Shown: piece after piece, positions 47,311 through 59,090 of the stretch
Numbering within the stretch: the first letter of the stretch is position 1
Layout of the letters: each line of letters opens with the position of its first letter
NCBI GenBank assembly: GCA_902702965.1
Contig: CACRXP010000168.1
Coordinates: forward strand, 1,048,682-1,112,681
Reading direction: 5' to 3'
Length of the DNA stretch: 64,000 nucleotides
Source of the DNA: Spirometra erinaceieuropaei
Lineage: Eukaryota; Platyhelminthes; Cestoda; Diphyllobothriidea; Diphyllobothriidae
Notes under the pieces: model-generated
What the model saw: the letters and a program-made list of their open reading frames with translations, nothing else
What the model was told of the DNA's origin: nothing
Database searches by the model: none
Made by a program: the position numbers and the translations under genes

Positions 47311-48667
47311 CGCACTCACATAACCTGCAACCTAAGTCGCATTTGTTTATGTTACTTACAAATAGCGAGTAACCGTGGATGATCAATATTTGTCGACTAG
47401 AGGGCAACTGCCTGTCTTTAGAATGCAGTTATGTACAAAATTTCTTAAGAAACGTTCCACTTGTCAGTGCTCTGTTCAAACGTTTTGTAACCAATAGAGC
47501 GTTCGAAGGCGCTTGCCTATGTTTCCCTTAATAAAACAGAACATGACCGCACTGAGTTATTGTTAACCTCCAGATGCCGACTGTCGATGCTAGCCTCATT
47601 ATCACTACTCCTACCCTTGTTTTCCTTTTCTGACAAAAATCGCAGCTTGGGACTTCATGTTAAGGCGCCTTTTTTATACATTTCGAAGCAACTATTTTGG
47701 AAGATTAATTTTTTAGGGAAATTGTGAAAATGCAATTTTTAATAATCGAACAATGTCTTTATGGTATGCATATGTTATCAGTGTGGAATGCGTAAATAAA
47801 CTGATTTCACAACTAGCTGATAACTACAACAACTTTTCATCTATTCCTTTCTGTTCCAGACTACTCTGCTAATCCGTTCGTAGCTTTTCAACAACCCATG
47901 CAATTAATAGCCTGCGGGTTTTCTTATTGCGCAATTAGACTGAAATCCATGATTATTCTTGAACGGTCTTTGATTATATTTGATGAAATAGGCAAAAACA
48001 GAGGTCATAAATTGATATTGATAAGAACAAAAAATGAGACTTTTCATTTGTAGCTAATGTCGAACCGTCCGTCTTTGCCACTATACCTCTGAGGAGGATG
48101 CTGAAGTTAAATACTCTAACTAGTCGGTTACCACACGCTCTTTTCGTTCAAAGCTTAGCCTTTTGAATCAGAGTTTGCGTGATTTTGCCAGTTGTACAGG
48201 TATGCTAATCAGCGTAGACTACGTGAGTAATTTGATTAATTTTGATCAAATTGTGTGCAGTCGACGTATCGAACCTTGTCTTAAAGTGGATTTATAATGA
48301 AATCAAATACATCATCATGCCAGTGAAATTTTTCGCAATTTTTTAAACCCAAATATCCTTTCACGTTCGAGTTAGCTGACGCCTACCCATTCCCCAGAAC
48401 ATACATTGCCGCACTGTGTTCATTATTTCACCGCTTTTGGTTGGTTGGATTGTTTTATTATTGTGCCGTTCACATATTAACTTTCCAGACGCATGAGGCC
48501 TGCATCTATCTACTGAATGGAGGAAAGAAGAACCGCCTTTGAATATCACTTGCAAAAGTCATGGACGTTCAAGCATGCTAAAGCATACGTGTGTTGACTT
48601 AGATTGAAAAGCGCTAATAAGCAACTATGTGCCATTCCTTAGCCTGTGATCTCCATTTGCTGCTCGA
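47311..48667. other. Anonymous non-coding stretch
   Basis: No feature recognised. Open frames are at most 64 codons. Confidence 0.5.
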
Positions 48668-49196
48668 CTACAAATGTCTTAAAATGATTACTCTAGGTCA
48701 AATCCACTAAGGCTGTAGACAGTGTACATGGTGCATGAAATGATGTTTTTATCCGCCTCCGCCATTTATAGCAGATTTGTTTGCCACCCCGGCACTTAAA
48801 AAAATTAGGATCCTTTTAGGATTATTCGTTCTGTGAGCAGCACGTACTGGTTTCTCTGTTATCGCAATTAAAACTTCCACTTTGACTGCAAAGTCTGCGA
48901 AAAAAACATCTGCTTTTTCCTTACAATTGATACACCTGTGGTCAACTTTTTATGTCGGAAACAATAATGATACGTGCCGGGCAAGCGATATACCGTGCGG
49001 TTGGTCCTTCTGATATAGGCGAACGGTGTGTTTTTGAAAGCGACTTTACTTAACGATGTCTCTCAAGTCCAATGTCATCTGTAGTAGACTGGCCTTCAAC
49101 GGGCGCTAAGTGCGCCAAAATAACTGACTTGGTTTAAATGCAGAATTCCTACGTCTTGAAACCTCAACCGTTCAGCCACTGCATCTAAAAGCTAAT
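48668..49196 (-). repeat. Repeat B, distal part (split by a LINE)
   Basis: The reverse complement matches 26320-26833 of repeat A. It ends at 49190-49196 with AGCTAAT, exactly where the LINE's GA run starts. The other part of B resumes at 52339. Confidence 0.85.
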
Positions 49197-49332
49197 GAGA
49201 GAGAGAGGAACGCGCTTTATTTTGAAATCATATGTTCAAACTTTTCAGCAAAAAGTTGGCTCCATTCACTATGGGCAGTAAATAAGTTAATAGACTATTC
49301 AAGAGTCAAAGTTGAACACAAAGAAGAGATTA

Positions 49333-50874
49333 TTATGGGGATAGTTCAAGTCTTAGCTTCTGTATTTCTGTCTCTTCGCACGTAAGATAGCGCGCTAGGA
49401 ATGGCAATACAGAAGCTCGGTAAGCCGATGTGCAAGAGGATATAAGACGGAAGTTGCGGCGCATCAGGCGGGAAGACTTGGCAGACATAAGATCGGAATG
49501 TAGGGGATGGGCAACGTCATCTAAAATTCGACCAGCAAATTGCTTGACCGCATTGAAGTGTCGTTGTAAGATTGTGTCAACTAAAATAATATAAGAAACA
49601 CCAGCAGCAGAAGAGAGCATGCGGATGATTCGTTTCAAAATTAAAAGATCCTTTTTTAACAAAGCAGGAAAAATGACAGGAGAACAGTATAGGATAAGAG
49701 GAAGAATGCAGGCATCAATGAATCGCCAGACTAAGGGTTGAAGTGTGTGGTACGAACGTAAACGACGAATGTAGTAAAGAAGTTTACGAACTTTAATAAA
49801 TAGGGACTCCATATGGAGGGAAAAAGAAAGATTTGAGGACAAAGTAACGCCGAGATACCTGAAAGAGGATACTTCGTTAGGAAGAATGTCAGAGGAATCA
49901 GGGTTAGGAGAGGGCCGCAGTCGAAAAATACACTGAAAGGATTGTTGGTTGTTAATTAGGAGACCATTTTCCTTCGACCACGCTAGGACATGGTTTACGC
50001 CATCTTTTAGAGACCGGAGGTTTTTCTGACTTTTGAGAGGGTGTCCGACAACCACATCATCAGCATACTTGACCAGAAGACAGTCATTAGGGGACCTGAG
50101 ATCACCAGTGTGGAGGGAAAAAAGGTGAGGGGATAGAATGGAACCTTGAAGAACACCGCAGTCCTTGGGAAGGGTCGAATATTTCCGCTTGCCAGATTGG
50201 ACAAATTGGGTGCGGAAGGTAAAATAATCGCTCAGCCAAGAGACGACCCAGCCTGGAGAGTCACATGCGGAGGTTTTGGAAAGAAGAGGGCGCGGGACGG
50301 TATTGAAAGGCGGAGGAGTAATCAAGAAAAGCGCACGAATGCTCGCGGCAACCCTTGTCTAATGCTTTTAGAGCAGAGTGGACCACAAGAGCGACAGCAT
50401 CTAAAGTACTCGGTTTAGCTTTGTATGCTAATTGTAAGGGGTTGGAAAATCTGGAAGAAAAAGGCTTTATGGTATCACGGGGAAAACTCTTTCAGCAAGC
50501 TTTAGTATTGCAGAGGAGCAGGCAATTGGGCGAGTAGATTTAGGACCAAAGCAAGCGGGCTTTTTAGGGATGGGAGTGATCCTCGCTGTATGCCAGGCGT
50601 CGGGAATCTTGGACTCCATGAAAGACATATTGATTAGGTGCGTTAAAATAGGGGCTATCTGATAACTGCAAGATTTGAGAAGAAAAGGCGAGACACCATC
50701 CGGTCCGGCAGCTGTTGATCCACGGACCTTTTTAAGGTGTTTCTCTACTGTTGCGAAAGACACGGGTTGGAATGTACTCGGTGATAGGGGAATGTCTTCT
50801 AAGGGGAGATGGGAGTCATTGTGACTAAATATAAAATTTTTATTTAGGGAGTCTAAATCTGCATCCACATGCAC
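49333..50874 (-). pseudogene. LINE reverse transcriptase domain, frameshifted
   Basis: The first frame (50874-50467) holds the fingers: KKVRGSTAAGPDGVSPFLLK, IPDAWHTARITPIPKK and STRPIACSSAILKLAERV. A bridging frame gives QLAYKAKPSTLDAV and motif A, FLDYSSAFNTV. The next frame (50325-49333, 330 codons) holds motif B, GVLQGSILSPHLFSLH, then motif C, LVKYADDVVV, with both aspartates intact. Block D follows (FRYLGVTLSS), then thumb and tail to the stop at 49333. This order is that of the jockey/CR1 group. Apart from the frameshifts, the catalytic residues are unchanged. Confidence 0.93.
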
Positions 50875-51069
50875 CAGCGTGTTGCGATGGCCAGTGAGAC
50901 GCTTAAGATTTTTCCAAATCTCAACTGAGGAAGGGGGGAAAGGGGGGGAGTAAGAAGAGGAAAAAAGTTGGTTGACAAACAGGTTACTTAGCCTGTCAAT
51001 CTCTGTTTTTATTAAGAAGGTAACGCCCTTAAGGTTACCACGTAAGCCTAGCTTGTAAAGGAGTTCATT

Positions 51070-52207
51070 TTAACGTCTTAACGATTTCAGATAGGGAGAA
51101 GAAATTCTATCCGGTCGTACCATAACAGTATCAAAATGGCAGAAAATATCGAAAATGTCATTTAAAAACGCTGTCAGGTTGGAAGAACAGGATTCAACAT
51201 TAGAGTGTTCAAGGAAAATGGGGATAGTAGGAGAAGTGCAAGTCTGAAGCATGAGAATGTTTTGGGCGGACGTGTTGCGAACCTTAACCTTTCTCTCAGG
51301 CTTGGCGAGCAGTGCACGTTTTAAAGCGGAATATATTTTTGGAAGACACAGTAAAGTGGAATGGTCAGAACCTGACAATGGAGCCCTGTTTTTAACGCAA
51401 AAAAGCTTGCTGTGGTTAGTCAGAATATGATCAAGAGGGGCATCTGCGCGAGTATTAAAGGAGACAAGATCATCGAAGACTAACAGTGTGAGGGGACGTA
51501 AATTCACGCAATTAAAATCACCGCATAAGAGAGTAAGAGTCGCAGGATATTATAGCAAGTTTTTTTGAGAGGAAGTCGAAAAAACGGGTTAATGCGCCTT
51601 CACAGGACGAGGGGGGAATGTAAATACTAACAAATATGATGCCTTTAAAATTACTTAACAAACGGGGCTTACATAAAACAGCGATTACATCTATCAAATC
51701 ATCAGAGTAAGAAAAAAGGGACTTACAGTCTCTACACCAATGATTAACGAAAATGGCAACGCCTCCACCTCTGTCACAGGATAAAGATTTTCTATCTGTT
51801 CGAAAGCAGTAGAAGGATGGGGGAGTAATAAGTGGTGAATCAATGTCACTATTTAGCCACGTCTCTTGAAGGCAGAAAACGTCAGTTTTTCTGGGTTCTT
51901 TTTTCGACAATAGTAGCTCCAAATCATGGGCTTTCTTGAAAATAGAACGATAGTTTGTCGACAAGAAGGCAGGAATTGACAATTTGTGCTTAGGCTGACG
52001 TTTGAATGCGAATTGCCAGCCACAACGGTGTTTTCTCCGATGCATAGGCCGTTGTTGACGAATATTTGATAAATTCAACACAGAACGATCGCAGATACGA
52101 CATATTGGCCGTAAAGTACAACAGTTTGCATCATGGTCGTTCGTAAGTGAAATTGACAATTTAATTCCGTTCAAAAGGGTGCTAGCGTACTGTAGAGACG
52201 ATCTCAT
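51070..52207 (-). pseudogene. LINE apurinic/apyrimidinic-type endonuclease domain, frameshifted
   Basis: The first frame (52207-51518, 229 codons) has LSTNYRSIFKK, then DVFCLQETWLN with the catalytic QET Glu. RGGGVAIFV and FVSIYIPPSS follow. A shift near 51510 leads to the second frame (51507-51070), with TRADAPLDHILTN and the SDHSTL motif containing the catalytic Asp-His pair. This enzyme nicks the target strand for target-primed reverse transcription. The start at 52207 is the first Met in the frame and leaves a 131-base leader. Confidence 0.9.
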
Positions 52208-52338
52208 AATCTTAGCTCAGACAAACAAAGGATGCAAAACAGGTCAATATATCGAAGAGAAAAAGGCACAATAATGTACAATTAGTAAAACTCCACACGC
52301 AAATGGAGATCTACAAAAATGGCGGCTCAAATTCAAAA

Positions 52339-53236
52339 GGCCAAGCAGTCATGACTTGGGAGGTTCCCAGTTTACTTGACAGCAAACACCCACTCGACGC
52401 CAAAATTTATGTCGCAGACGTTCATGTTTAATTTTACCCCTTGACATTCTGGTGTATGTTAAATGTTTGACCCTCTTAACAAAGCCTTAAACAAGTATTG
52501 GCCACGGAGGTGACTGTTTCCGCTGCCGAGCAATCGTTGACTTTAACTTGCAGTGTTTAACGTATGACATAAATGTTTTATTAATCAGCTCAGAAATCAA
52601 AAACCTGGCGCGCAAAGTTGATCTGCTGATGCTCAGGAATAGAGGTGGTTTTTGTCGTCTAGGACCATTCAGTGGTCACGCATATTCAAAAATTATACCT
52701 CTGGCAGTCATATGACGTTTCCATTTGTTGTATTAATATACTGTGCTCAGTAATCTGATATATTATTTAATGCTCCCTATTTTGACAAATGTGAATGGCA
52801 GTTTTCTTTTCACAGTAAAATGTACAAATAGTAATAATGAACGCAACGGTTTACTTAACTAAGCTGGAAGTAACCCATTGATTTGTAAGTTCGTATTATT
52901 ACGGATGCTAAAAAAATATTATCCGAATCCTTGACTTTTACTTAACACTTATGTCACTTTCATATTTCATTTAACAAAACCGTTCGGAAAGATTTTGTAT
53001 TGGCGTTTCTGATCATGATTACATCTACCCGTAGACACTTATTCTAGTGTATAATATTCCCCATACCGTTTCCGATCGAATGAAATAACCTCAAACCTGC
53101 TTGAACTCAATCAAACTGCAATGTATCCAGTTATATTTCCTCTGATTATGCCCTTATTCTACAATTTTTTATCCTCCTTATATTACTCATGCACAATTAT
53201 GCATATCACTTCGGCACGTTGGGTATATAAGACCGA
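52339..53236 (-). repeat. Repeat B, proximal part
   Basis: The reverse complement matches 25397-26319 of repeat A, beginning at GGCC (52339-52342) beside the LINE 5' end and fading after 53236. A and B are thus an inverted pair about 22 kb apart. Confidence 0.85.
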
Positions 53237-54389
53237 AATATAAGACAAAAATTTATATGAGTTTTATCAAAAATTACACAACAATATCCGTGCAGAACAC
53301 GTAAAATCTCTAAATATGCATTGCGTCTCCAACAAAGGACGCAAATCATTGATGTTTTGTCCTTTTTACTTTAAAAACGATGTCGCATATCGCGGAATGG
53401 AATACCACGAAAATGCCTAAACATTTAATTCTGACTGGCTGAAATCACGCCGTGAACTTTGCTTTGAATTGAAATATGTAAACAGATTATCAGTAAACAT
53501 CGTCCGACCGGAATCCTGAAGTTGAATATTAAATTTATGAATATGGAAAAACAACCCATACATATGTCTTTGCCTACATCTTAGAAATACGTGAAAACTG
53601 TTGGGAATCTAAAAGCATATTCCATGTTCTCGGCTAAAGGACATTTTTCCGATAAAACGGAATATTCAGAGGACCAAGTGTCTTTGATTTACACAGTTTA
53701 ACGGAACGGAACCGGCCCGTCATAATATGCTGCAAGCATGATGCGCACTGACTTTGAGAAACACAGTGAAAACCGATCGACGTCTCGCCTTCCGTACGCA
53801 ATTGATTTGGCAGTGAACAATCACACTAATCTCTCAGTCTCAAACTGTACGAATGTACATGATGATTAAAAGCACCTTGTACCAAAATTGTTTATTAATT
53901 TAAGCGCATCACCTGGACGATAAACGTTCGTTGGAAAGTAATAACGCACTTTAAAAATGTGAAAAAGGTAAATGAATTCCTGTTGTTTACTTTCGCGTTC
54001 TTATCAAGCTGCGAAAAGTAAACATTCTGCAGTACAAAATATGACCTAGAAATTGATTTCGCATATCATGTACCAAGTGGGCGAGTGTGTGTTGGATTAA
54101 TGTCCATCTCATGCATTATATACATTATATTTATCCCTGTGGTTTGATGCATCATTGCATCGTTAACGTTGTGAACACCGAAGAGGACATATTTTGGCCT
54201 CTTCATCTTATAGCTATAAGCACTTACGTCAGAGATATACTCAGTTCTCATTTGAATGCAGCCCCCGGCATCTGTCATCACCGGACAAGTCATGAGTGAA
54301 GAACGTGTGGTTTCGCCTATTTAGCATCAGGGAATCGCAAAAGCAGAAATTAATTTTAAATTTTACTCTAAACATGTTGGCTTAACGTT
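53237..54389. other. Anonymous non-coding stretch
   Basis: No feature recognised. Confidence 0.45.
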
Positions 54390-54640
54390 ACTTCCAGGGA
54401 AATAAGTGGAAGGCTTCAATTATTCGCATTTGAGAAGGTTCAGTGACTGCGTTAACAAAATGCTGTCGTCCGCGTTATTAAAAGGAACGCTTGTCACATA
54501 CGGAATTACAGCCAACGTTCTTGTTCGGAACGTCCTAGTGCAGATTTTCACTTTCAGTGTCTCCGCTAACAGAAAAACGTCATGTTTTCTGACAGCTCAG
54601 TTAACTACGGACAATTTTAAAGAGATTTAAAATAGTGTCT
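54390..54640 (+). repeat. Dispersed repeat R3, diverged copy
   Basis: Shares AGTGACTGCGTTAAC (about 54442), then GTCGTCCGCGTT, GGAACGCTTG and GGAATTACAG in order with 62300-62420 and 59560-59660. The 74-codon frame here is not conserved in the others. Confidence 0.6.
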
Positions 54641-55204
54641 TTCATGCTAATCTGACGATTTAATGCATCAAAAGAGTTTATGTCGGGCTGGGTACGATTA
54701 TTGAAAGCCTGATGCTATAACACTTATTGTCCGACAATTGCCTCCTTATTTCGGCGTAGGACATGTTCAAATCATGTGCAACTGGGCTATAATTCAACCC
54801 ATAAAATTCGATTACGCAAATAACTCAGAGACATACGCATAACCTTCCTAATTAATTCTCAAAATCAAAATGACACTTTCACTGCTTCATTAGCAGTATT
54901 TGAACACTTATATAGCACAACGCAACACCATTTCGGCAAAACCATTTAGCTTGTTCTCTAAATGGATATTGAAAACGCTCATAGTAAACAGTGGATATTA
55001 CAAAAGCAACCGTACTTGACTCAGCAGTTGCGTTCAAATTCTCTCCTAAAAATCCCAATGCGCTTATAGCCACCGATGTTATTTGCATCAAAATGCAAAA
55101 TTTGTTTGTGCAATTTGGATGACGGACTGGAACATCATACGTGAATTTCATGCTCGTCTCAAATTACAGTTACTGAATTAGCATTCGCATTAACTGTTTA
55201 ACGT
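54641..55204. other. Anonymous spacer
   Basis: No feature recognised. Confidence 0.4.
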
Positions 55205-56458
55205 TTATAATTGTGGAAGCATCCACCAATATGCTATTTATTAAAGCCCCATAAAAATCAACATTTACGTTAAAAGACTGTTAGCAGGTGTTTGCACGAT
55301 GACTAAATAGCTCAATTATTATCTGCACAGACCCCTTAATTTGTGTGTACTGAAAAAAACAAGATATGTGGAAGCGTCAGCAGTAGACATGCTTTAACGT
55401 CCTAAATGACCGCTACTCGTAAGTCATAAAAAACAAAAACAAATAACTTGCCGAGGTGTATGCACCATATAATACAGCGAGTGACCGATCTCATAAAATT
55501 TTGACTGTATTCCTGAAATACGCTTTAGATTAGGAAGAACTGCTTAGGCGCAGCTCTACTACTGATTTGCTTGTGGCACAATTCTGTACTATTTCAAACT
55601 CGGCAGGATGTTAGCTTTTCAACACACTGCTTTTCAATCTCCTGTAGAAACCGTACTTGGTCAACAATTGACTACTTATGTAGCATGCATTTTTCCCACT
55701 GATGTTCGATGGTCTTGCAAATTTTACTAAATTTTATAGAAACCACAGACAAAAATAGGCCTTTTGCAGTTGTTTGATAAAGACTTACGTCATCTTTATA
55801 TCCAATACTCGAAGACGGAGTACATTTGGGTTTTAATAAGTTTTTAATGGGAGATTTTTTAAGACCTCGCAATGAGATAGATGATGTGATTCTCTATCAG
55901 CCGATTGAAAGAAGGCCTATTTTGTTTGTGGTTTCTATAAAATATATTAAAATTTACAAGACCATCGAACATCAGTGGGAGAATTGCATGCTACATAGGT
56001 AGTCAATTGTTGACCAAGTACGGTTTCTACAGGAGATTGAACAGCAGTGTATTCAAAAGTTAACAACCTGCCAAGTTTGATATATTACAGAATTGTGCCA
56101 CAGCTGCGCCTAAGCTGCACTTCCTAATCTAAAGCGCATTTCAGGAATACAGTCAAAATTTCATGAGATCGGTCACTCGCTGTATTATATGGCGCATGCA
56201 GCTCGGCAAGTTATTTGTTTTCGTATATAAATTTCTTCGTTGATATTTTCGTTTATATTTTTCGTGAAAGCATGTCTACTACTGACGCTTCCACATATCT
56301 TGTTTTTTTCAGTACACACAAATTAATGGGTCTGTGCAGATAATAAATGAGATATTCAGCCATCGTGCAAACATCTGCTAACAGTCTTTTAACGTAAATA
56401 TTGGTTTTTATGATGCTTTAATAAATAGCCTATCGGTGGATACATCCACAATTACAAT
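55205..56458. mobile_element. Nested palindromic element P2 (1.25 kb)
   Basis: An inner element (55475-56182) has P-type ends: CAGCGAGTGACCGATCTC on both strands, flanked by TA (55473-55474, 56183-56184). Its arms, about 330 bases each, match those of P1 and P3. Outside it, pairing continues for about 270 more bases per side. The segments GCACCATATAATA, AAGATATGTGGAAGCGTCAG (near 55362) and AATTGTGGAAGCATCCACC have reverse-complement partners on the right out to 56458. The loop is about 55805-55872. Either the outer palindrome is a different element split at its centre by P2, or the whole unit was inverted and duplicated. Confidence 0.85.
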
Positions 56459-57179
56459 TGTTGGCAGTTAGCAACTGCCTGAGATTCACGCACCTAATTT
56501 ACCAGGCGAAAGAGCATTCAAATTAAAAATCAATTACCCCGCCATTATGCATTCACATTCTTTTCAAAACTAAACCTGGAGCTGCTTGAATCCTAAAAAT
56601 TAGCTATATTTCATTCAGTAAACAGACAACGGATCAAAAACCAGAAAATTTCTGGGCAGACGCATAAGTTAGCACCGAAATATTAGTTATCTTGAATTAC
56701 AACAATGTCAGCTAAAAGACCAGAGGGTATCGGCTGCATTTATTTCAGCAGCAAGTGCCAAAAGCCCCTGATTTTAACTGAATGCGTCTACTTTTGTCGT
56801 TACGGGTAGCATCGTAGGGCTACCTCATATAATCTTGAAGGCGTTGAGTTTCCACATTTTTTAACTTCCTGCGTCAACAGTTTTGCCGAAAAATTCCTTA
56901 CAAACTATGGCAGAGTAGGACAAATTAATTGGTACTCGTGGCGTTTATGTAAACACCATGCGTTGTGGGACGAAGATTTAGTTCTTCGAATGATCGACAG
57001 CTGAGGCACAAAATAAATCCTTTCCCTTATAGACCAGCAGAGACATCAATCATCTCGTAGAAGACAGCGTGAATGCTCTTCATTCGTTTTCCTGCCAACA
57101 TCTTCAATACGTCTCTATCTTAACAGATCGCAGGTTTGCGATGCGGCAGATGTGCAGTGTGTCGTATATGCTGCAGGAC
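56459..57179. other. Anonymous spacer
   Basis: No gene recognised. It may include the upstream part of the Penelope-like relic that follows. Confidence 0.35.
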
Positions 57180-57370
57180 AAATTCTCTCAGGCGCACTTT
57201 GACATCCAAAAGTCATTTATTTCAACAAATGCATACAGAAGAACTTCGTACAGGACCTGCCAACCGCCTGCATATTTTTACCCGTCCTAGTGACCACATT
57301 CCTTTCCCTCTGACACTGACGGTGAATTTGTTTTTCACTTCACGTACCCCCCCCCCCCAAAAAAAATAAA
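57180..57370 (+). mobile_element. Penelope-like element 3' relic
   Basis: Matches the 3' region of the element at 28187-29880. A CTGCCAACCGC/ACCAACCGC block, a TTTACCCGTCC/TCTACCCGCCC block and CCCTCTGACACTG occur in the same order. It ends in 12 C and 8 A (57347-57366), which may be the decayed tail. No enzyme domain remains. Confidence 0.5.
57347..57366. repeat. Adjacent C and A homopolymers
   Basis: Twelve C are followed directly by eight A. Such a run is prone to sequencing and replication slippage. Confidence 0.9.
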
Positions 57371-59090
57371 TAACAATACCTGCTACTGGATAAATTTTAC
57401 TTGCGCGCGTTTCCCTGTTAATCAAGATGGTAATATAAATAGACCGACATGGAGAGAATTTATTGAATGCTAAATTATTCGTAAATTTCTATTGAATTAA
57501 AGTTTAGCTGGAAAGAAGGTTGACGAACACTATATTCCCAGCAAAGAAGGAAGACCTACACACAGACCCACTTGCGGACTAAAGAAATGCTCCACGGACA
57601 ATTAGCGTATGCTGTAGGTTTGGCACATTCTATTATTTTAAAGATAGAACGGATTAACGAACGATAAAAACAAAGTAACTTTTAGTTATCCTTCCTGCCT
57701 TGTTTAAAATTACGACAGAGTAAGTAAAATGTTAAATTGATGGGACTAATGCAGATCATGCCGGAACAAAATGGTCTTCTAAGTGGTTGCCTCGAATCTT
57801 TAAGTGTGAAATACTTATTTTTTAAGGAAACCTACTAATCTAAATCTTTGACATTTAGCGAAACGCTACGAATGTATGGGAACTGTTAGCCCGTGTATGT
57901 ATCCTTCTGTGTAATTTATCTGTTTATGATGTTTCATATTCCTTCGCGATCTTATTGGGCTTCAAAGACAGCAACTAAAACAGTATCTTCTTGATTTGGC
58001 TTCGCATGCGAATTTTCGTCGTCGTATATTTGGTTGTCAACTTTTCCGACGGTGCAAGGTCAATTTTCCGAGCGCTGCGCCAATGCATGTTTCGCCTGAA
58101 ATGCGGATGCCCGACTCTTGTCGTGCTGTGTCGCGAACGCCCACCACGTGTCGGATAGCGAAACATGACCGGGGTCTGTCCTGGCAGAAGAGCAGGTAAC
58201 GTAACCGTTTGATCAGTGTAAAATCGATTTCTACTGTTCAATGTCAATCGTATAAATTATAGAACAGTGCTGCCTGTTCAGAAAGGGTGCGTTTGCCATA
58301 CTGTATGTCCGCGAAAACTTCGCGATTAATTCTGGGGACTACAAACTCACAGCGAAGGTTGCATCGGATAAATTCAGCAGTGCCCGAAGTCGTAAGCTTC
58401 TTCATAAAGAGGGGTAGAACGTACAAACCGATTGTAGCCTCGACAGCGGTCTAAGATCTTTACGTCCTTGGTTTGAAGATACGGTCAATAATAATTGGTG
58501 TTTAATTTGGTAATTTGCTCAGATGATTTTGATGGTCACCAGTATTTTTTCCGAGTTCCAGCACAAATGTTTGCCTAATTGTGTTCTAAACCTCTTCTAT
58601 CTCATCATGGTCCCACAGGGCAGTAAAGAATCATCAAGATATTCCTTCAGGGGCATCAATTGATTCTTTGCAAGTGCCTTCGTAGGATTGTTTCATTGGC
58701 GCTATATGTGCAAATCCCCTTCAGTAGGTGAAGAACGAAACTCTTCTTCAAAGCCCCAACAAAATAGTATTTAGAAAGAAATCCTAGAATTTGGGTATTT
58801 AAGATAATCTGAAATAAATTCCCTAAATAATGATATCTTGAAAATGTGTCGCACAAGATGCGGTTAAAAACGTTGTAAGCACAATCAAAACAGCAATCGC
58901 TCAGCCGAATGGTTTTCTATCAAAGTCAACCATCTGCGCTTTTGCGGTGGACCACGGGTAGTTTCCTGTCTTGGCATCTGGGATGTAATTACGTTCGTAA
59001 ATACAGATTTTATTAGCATCAAGAGAGAGGCAGTGATTTCGCATTTCGGTAAAATTCTGACGCGGTTGACCCTAGCGCAGTTTTTCTTAT
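57371..59090. other. Anonymous stretch with a GC-rich patch
   Basis: No gene recognised. The patch 58000-58200 is GC-richer and has overlapping frames of 67 (plus) and 90 (minus) codons. The minus-strand peptide is basic and histidine/arginine-rich, with no similarity I know. It may be a SINE body. Confidence 0.35.

Larger units (their letters stand above)
49197..52338 (-). mobile_element. CR1/Rex1-like LINE, 3142 bp, apparently full length
   Basis: Both ends are fixed by comparison with the empty site in repeat A (26319/26320). The 5' end starts TTTTGAATTTGAGCCGCC on the minus strand. About 130 bases of leader precede an apurinic-type endonuclease region (52207-51070), then a reverse transcriptase (50874-49333), a short 3' UTR and a TC-rich terminus. 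No poly(A) and no target duplication are visible, as in CR1-type elements. No separate gag-like ORF1 is present. At least three frameshifts or stops interrupt the single long ORF. A 5'-truncated sister lies at 2062-2413. Confidence 0.92.
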
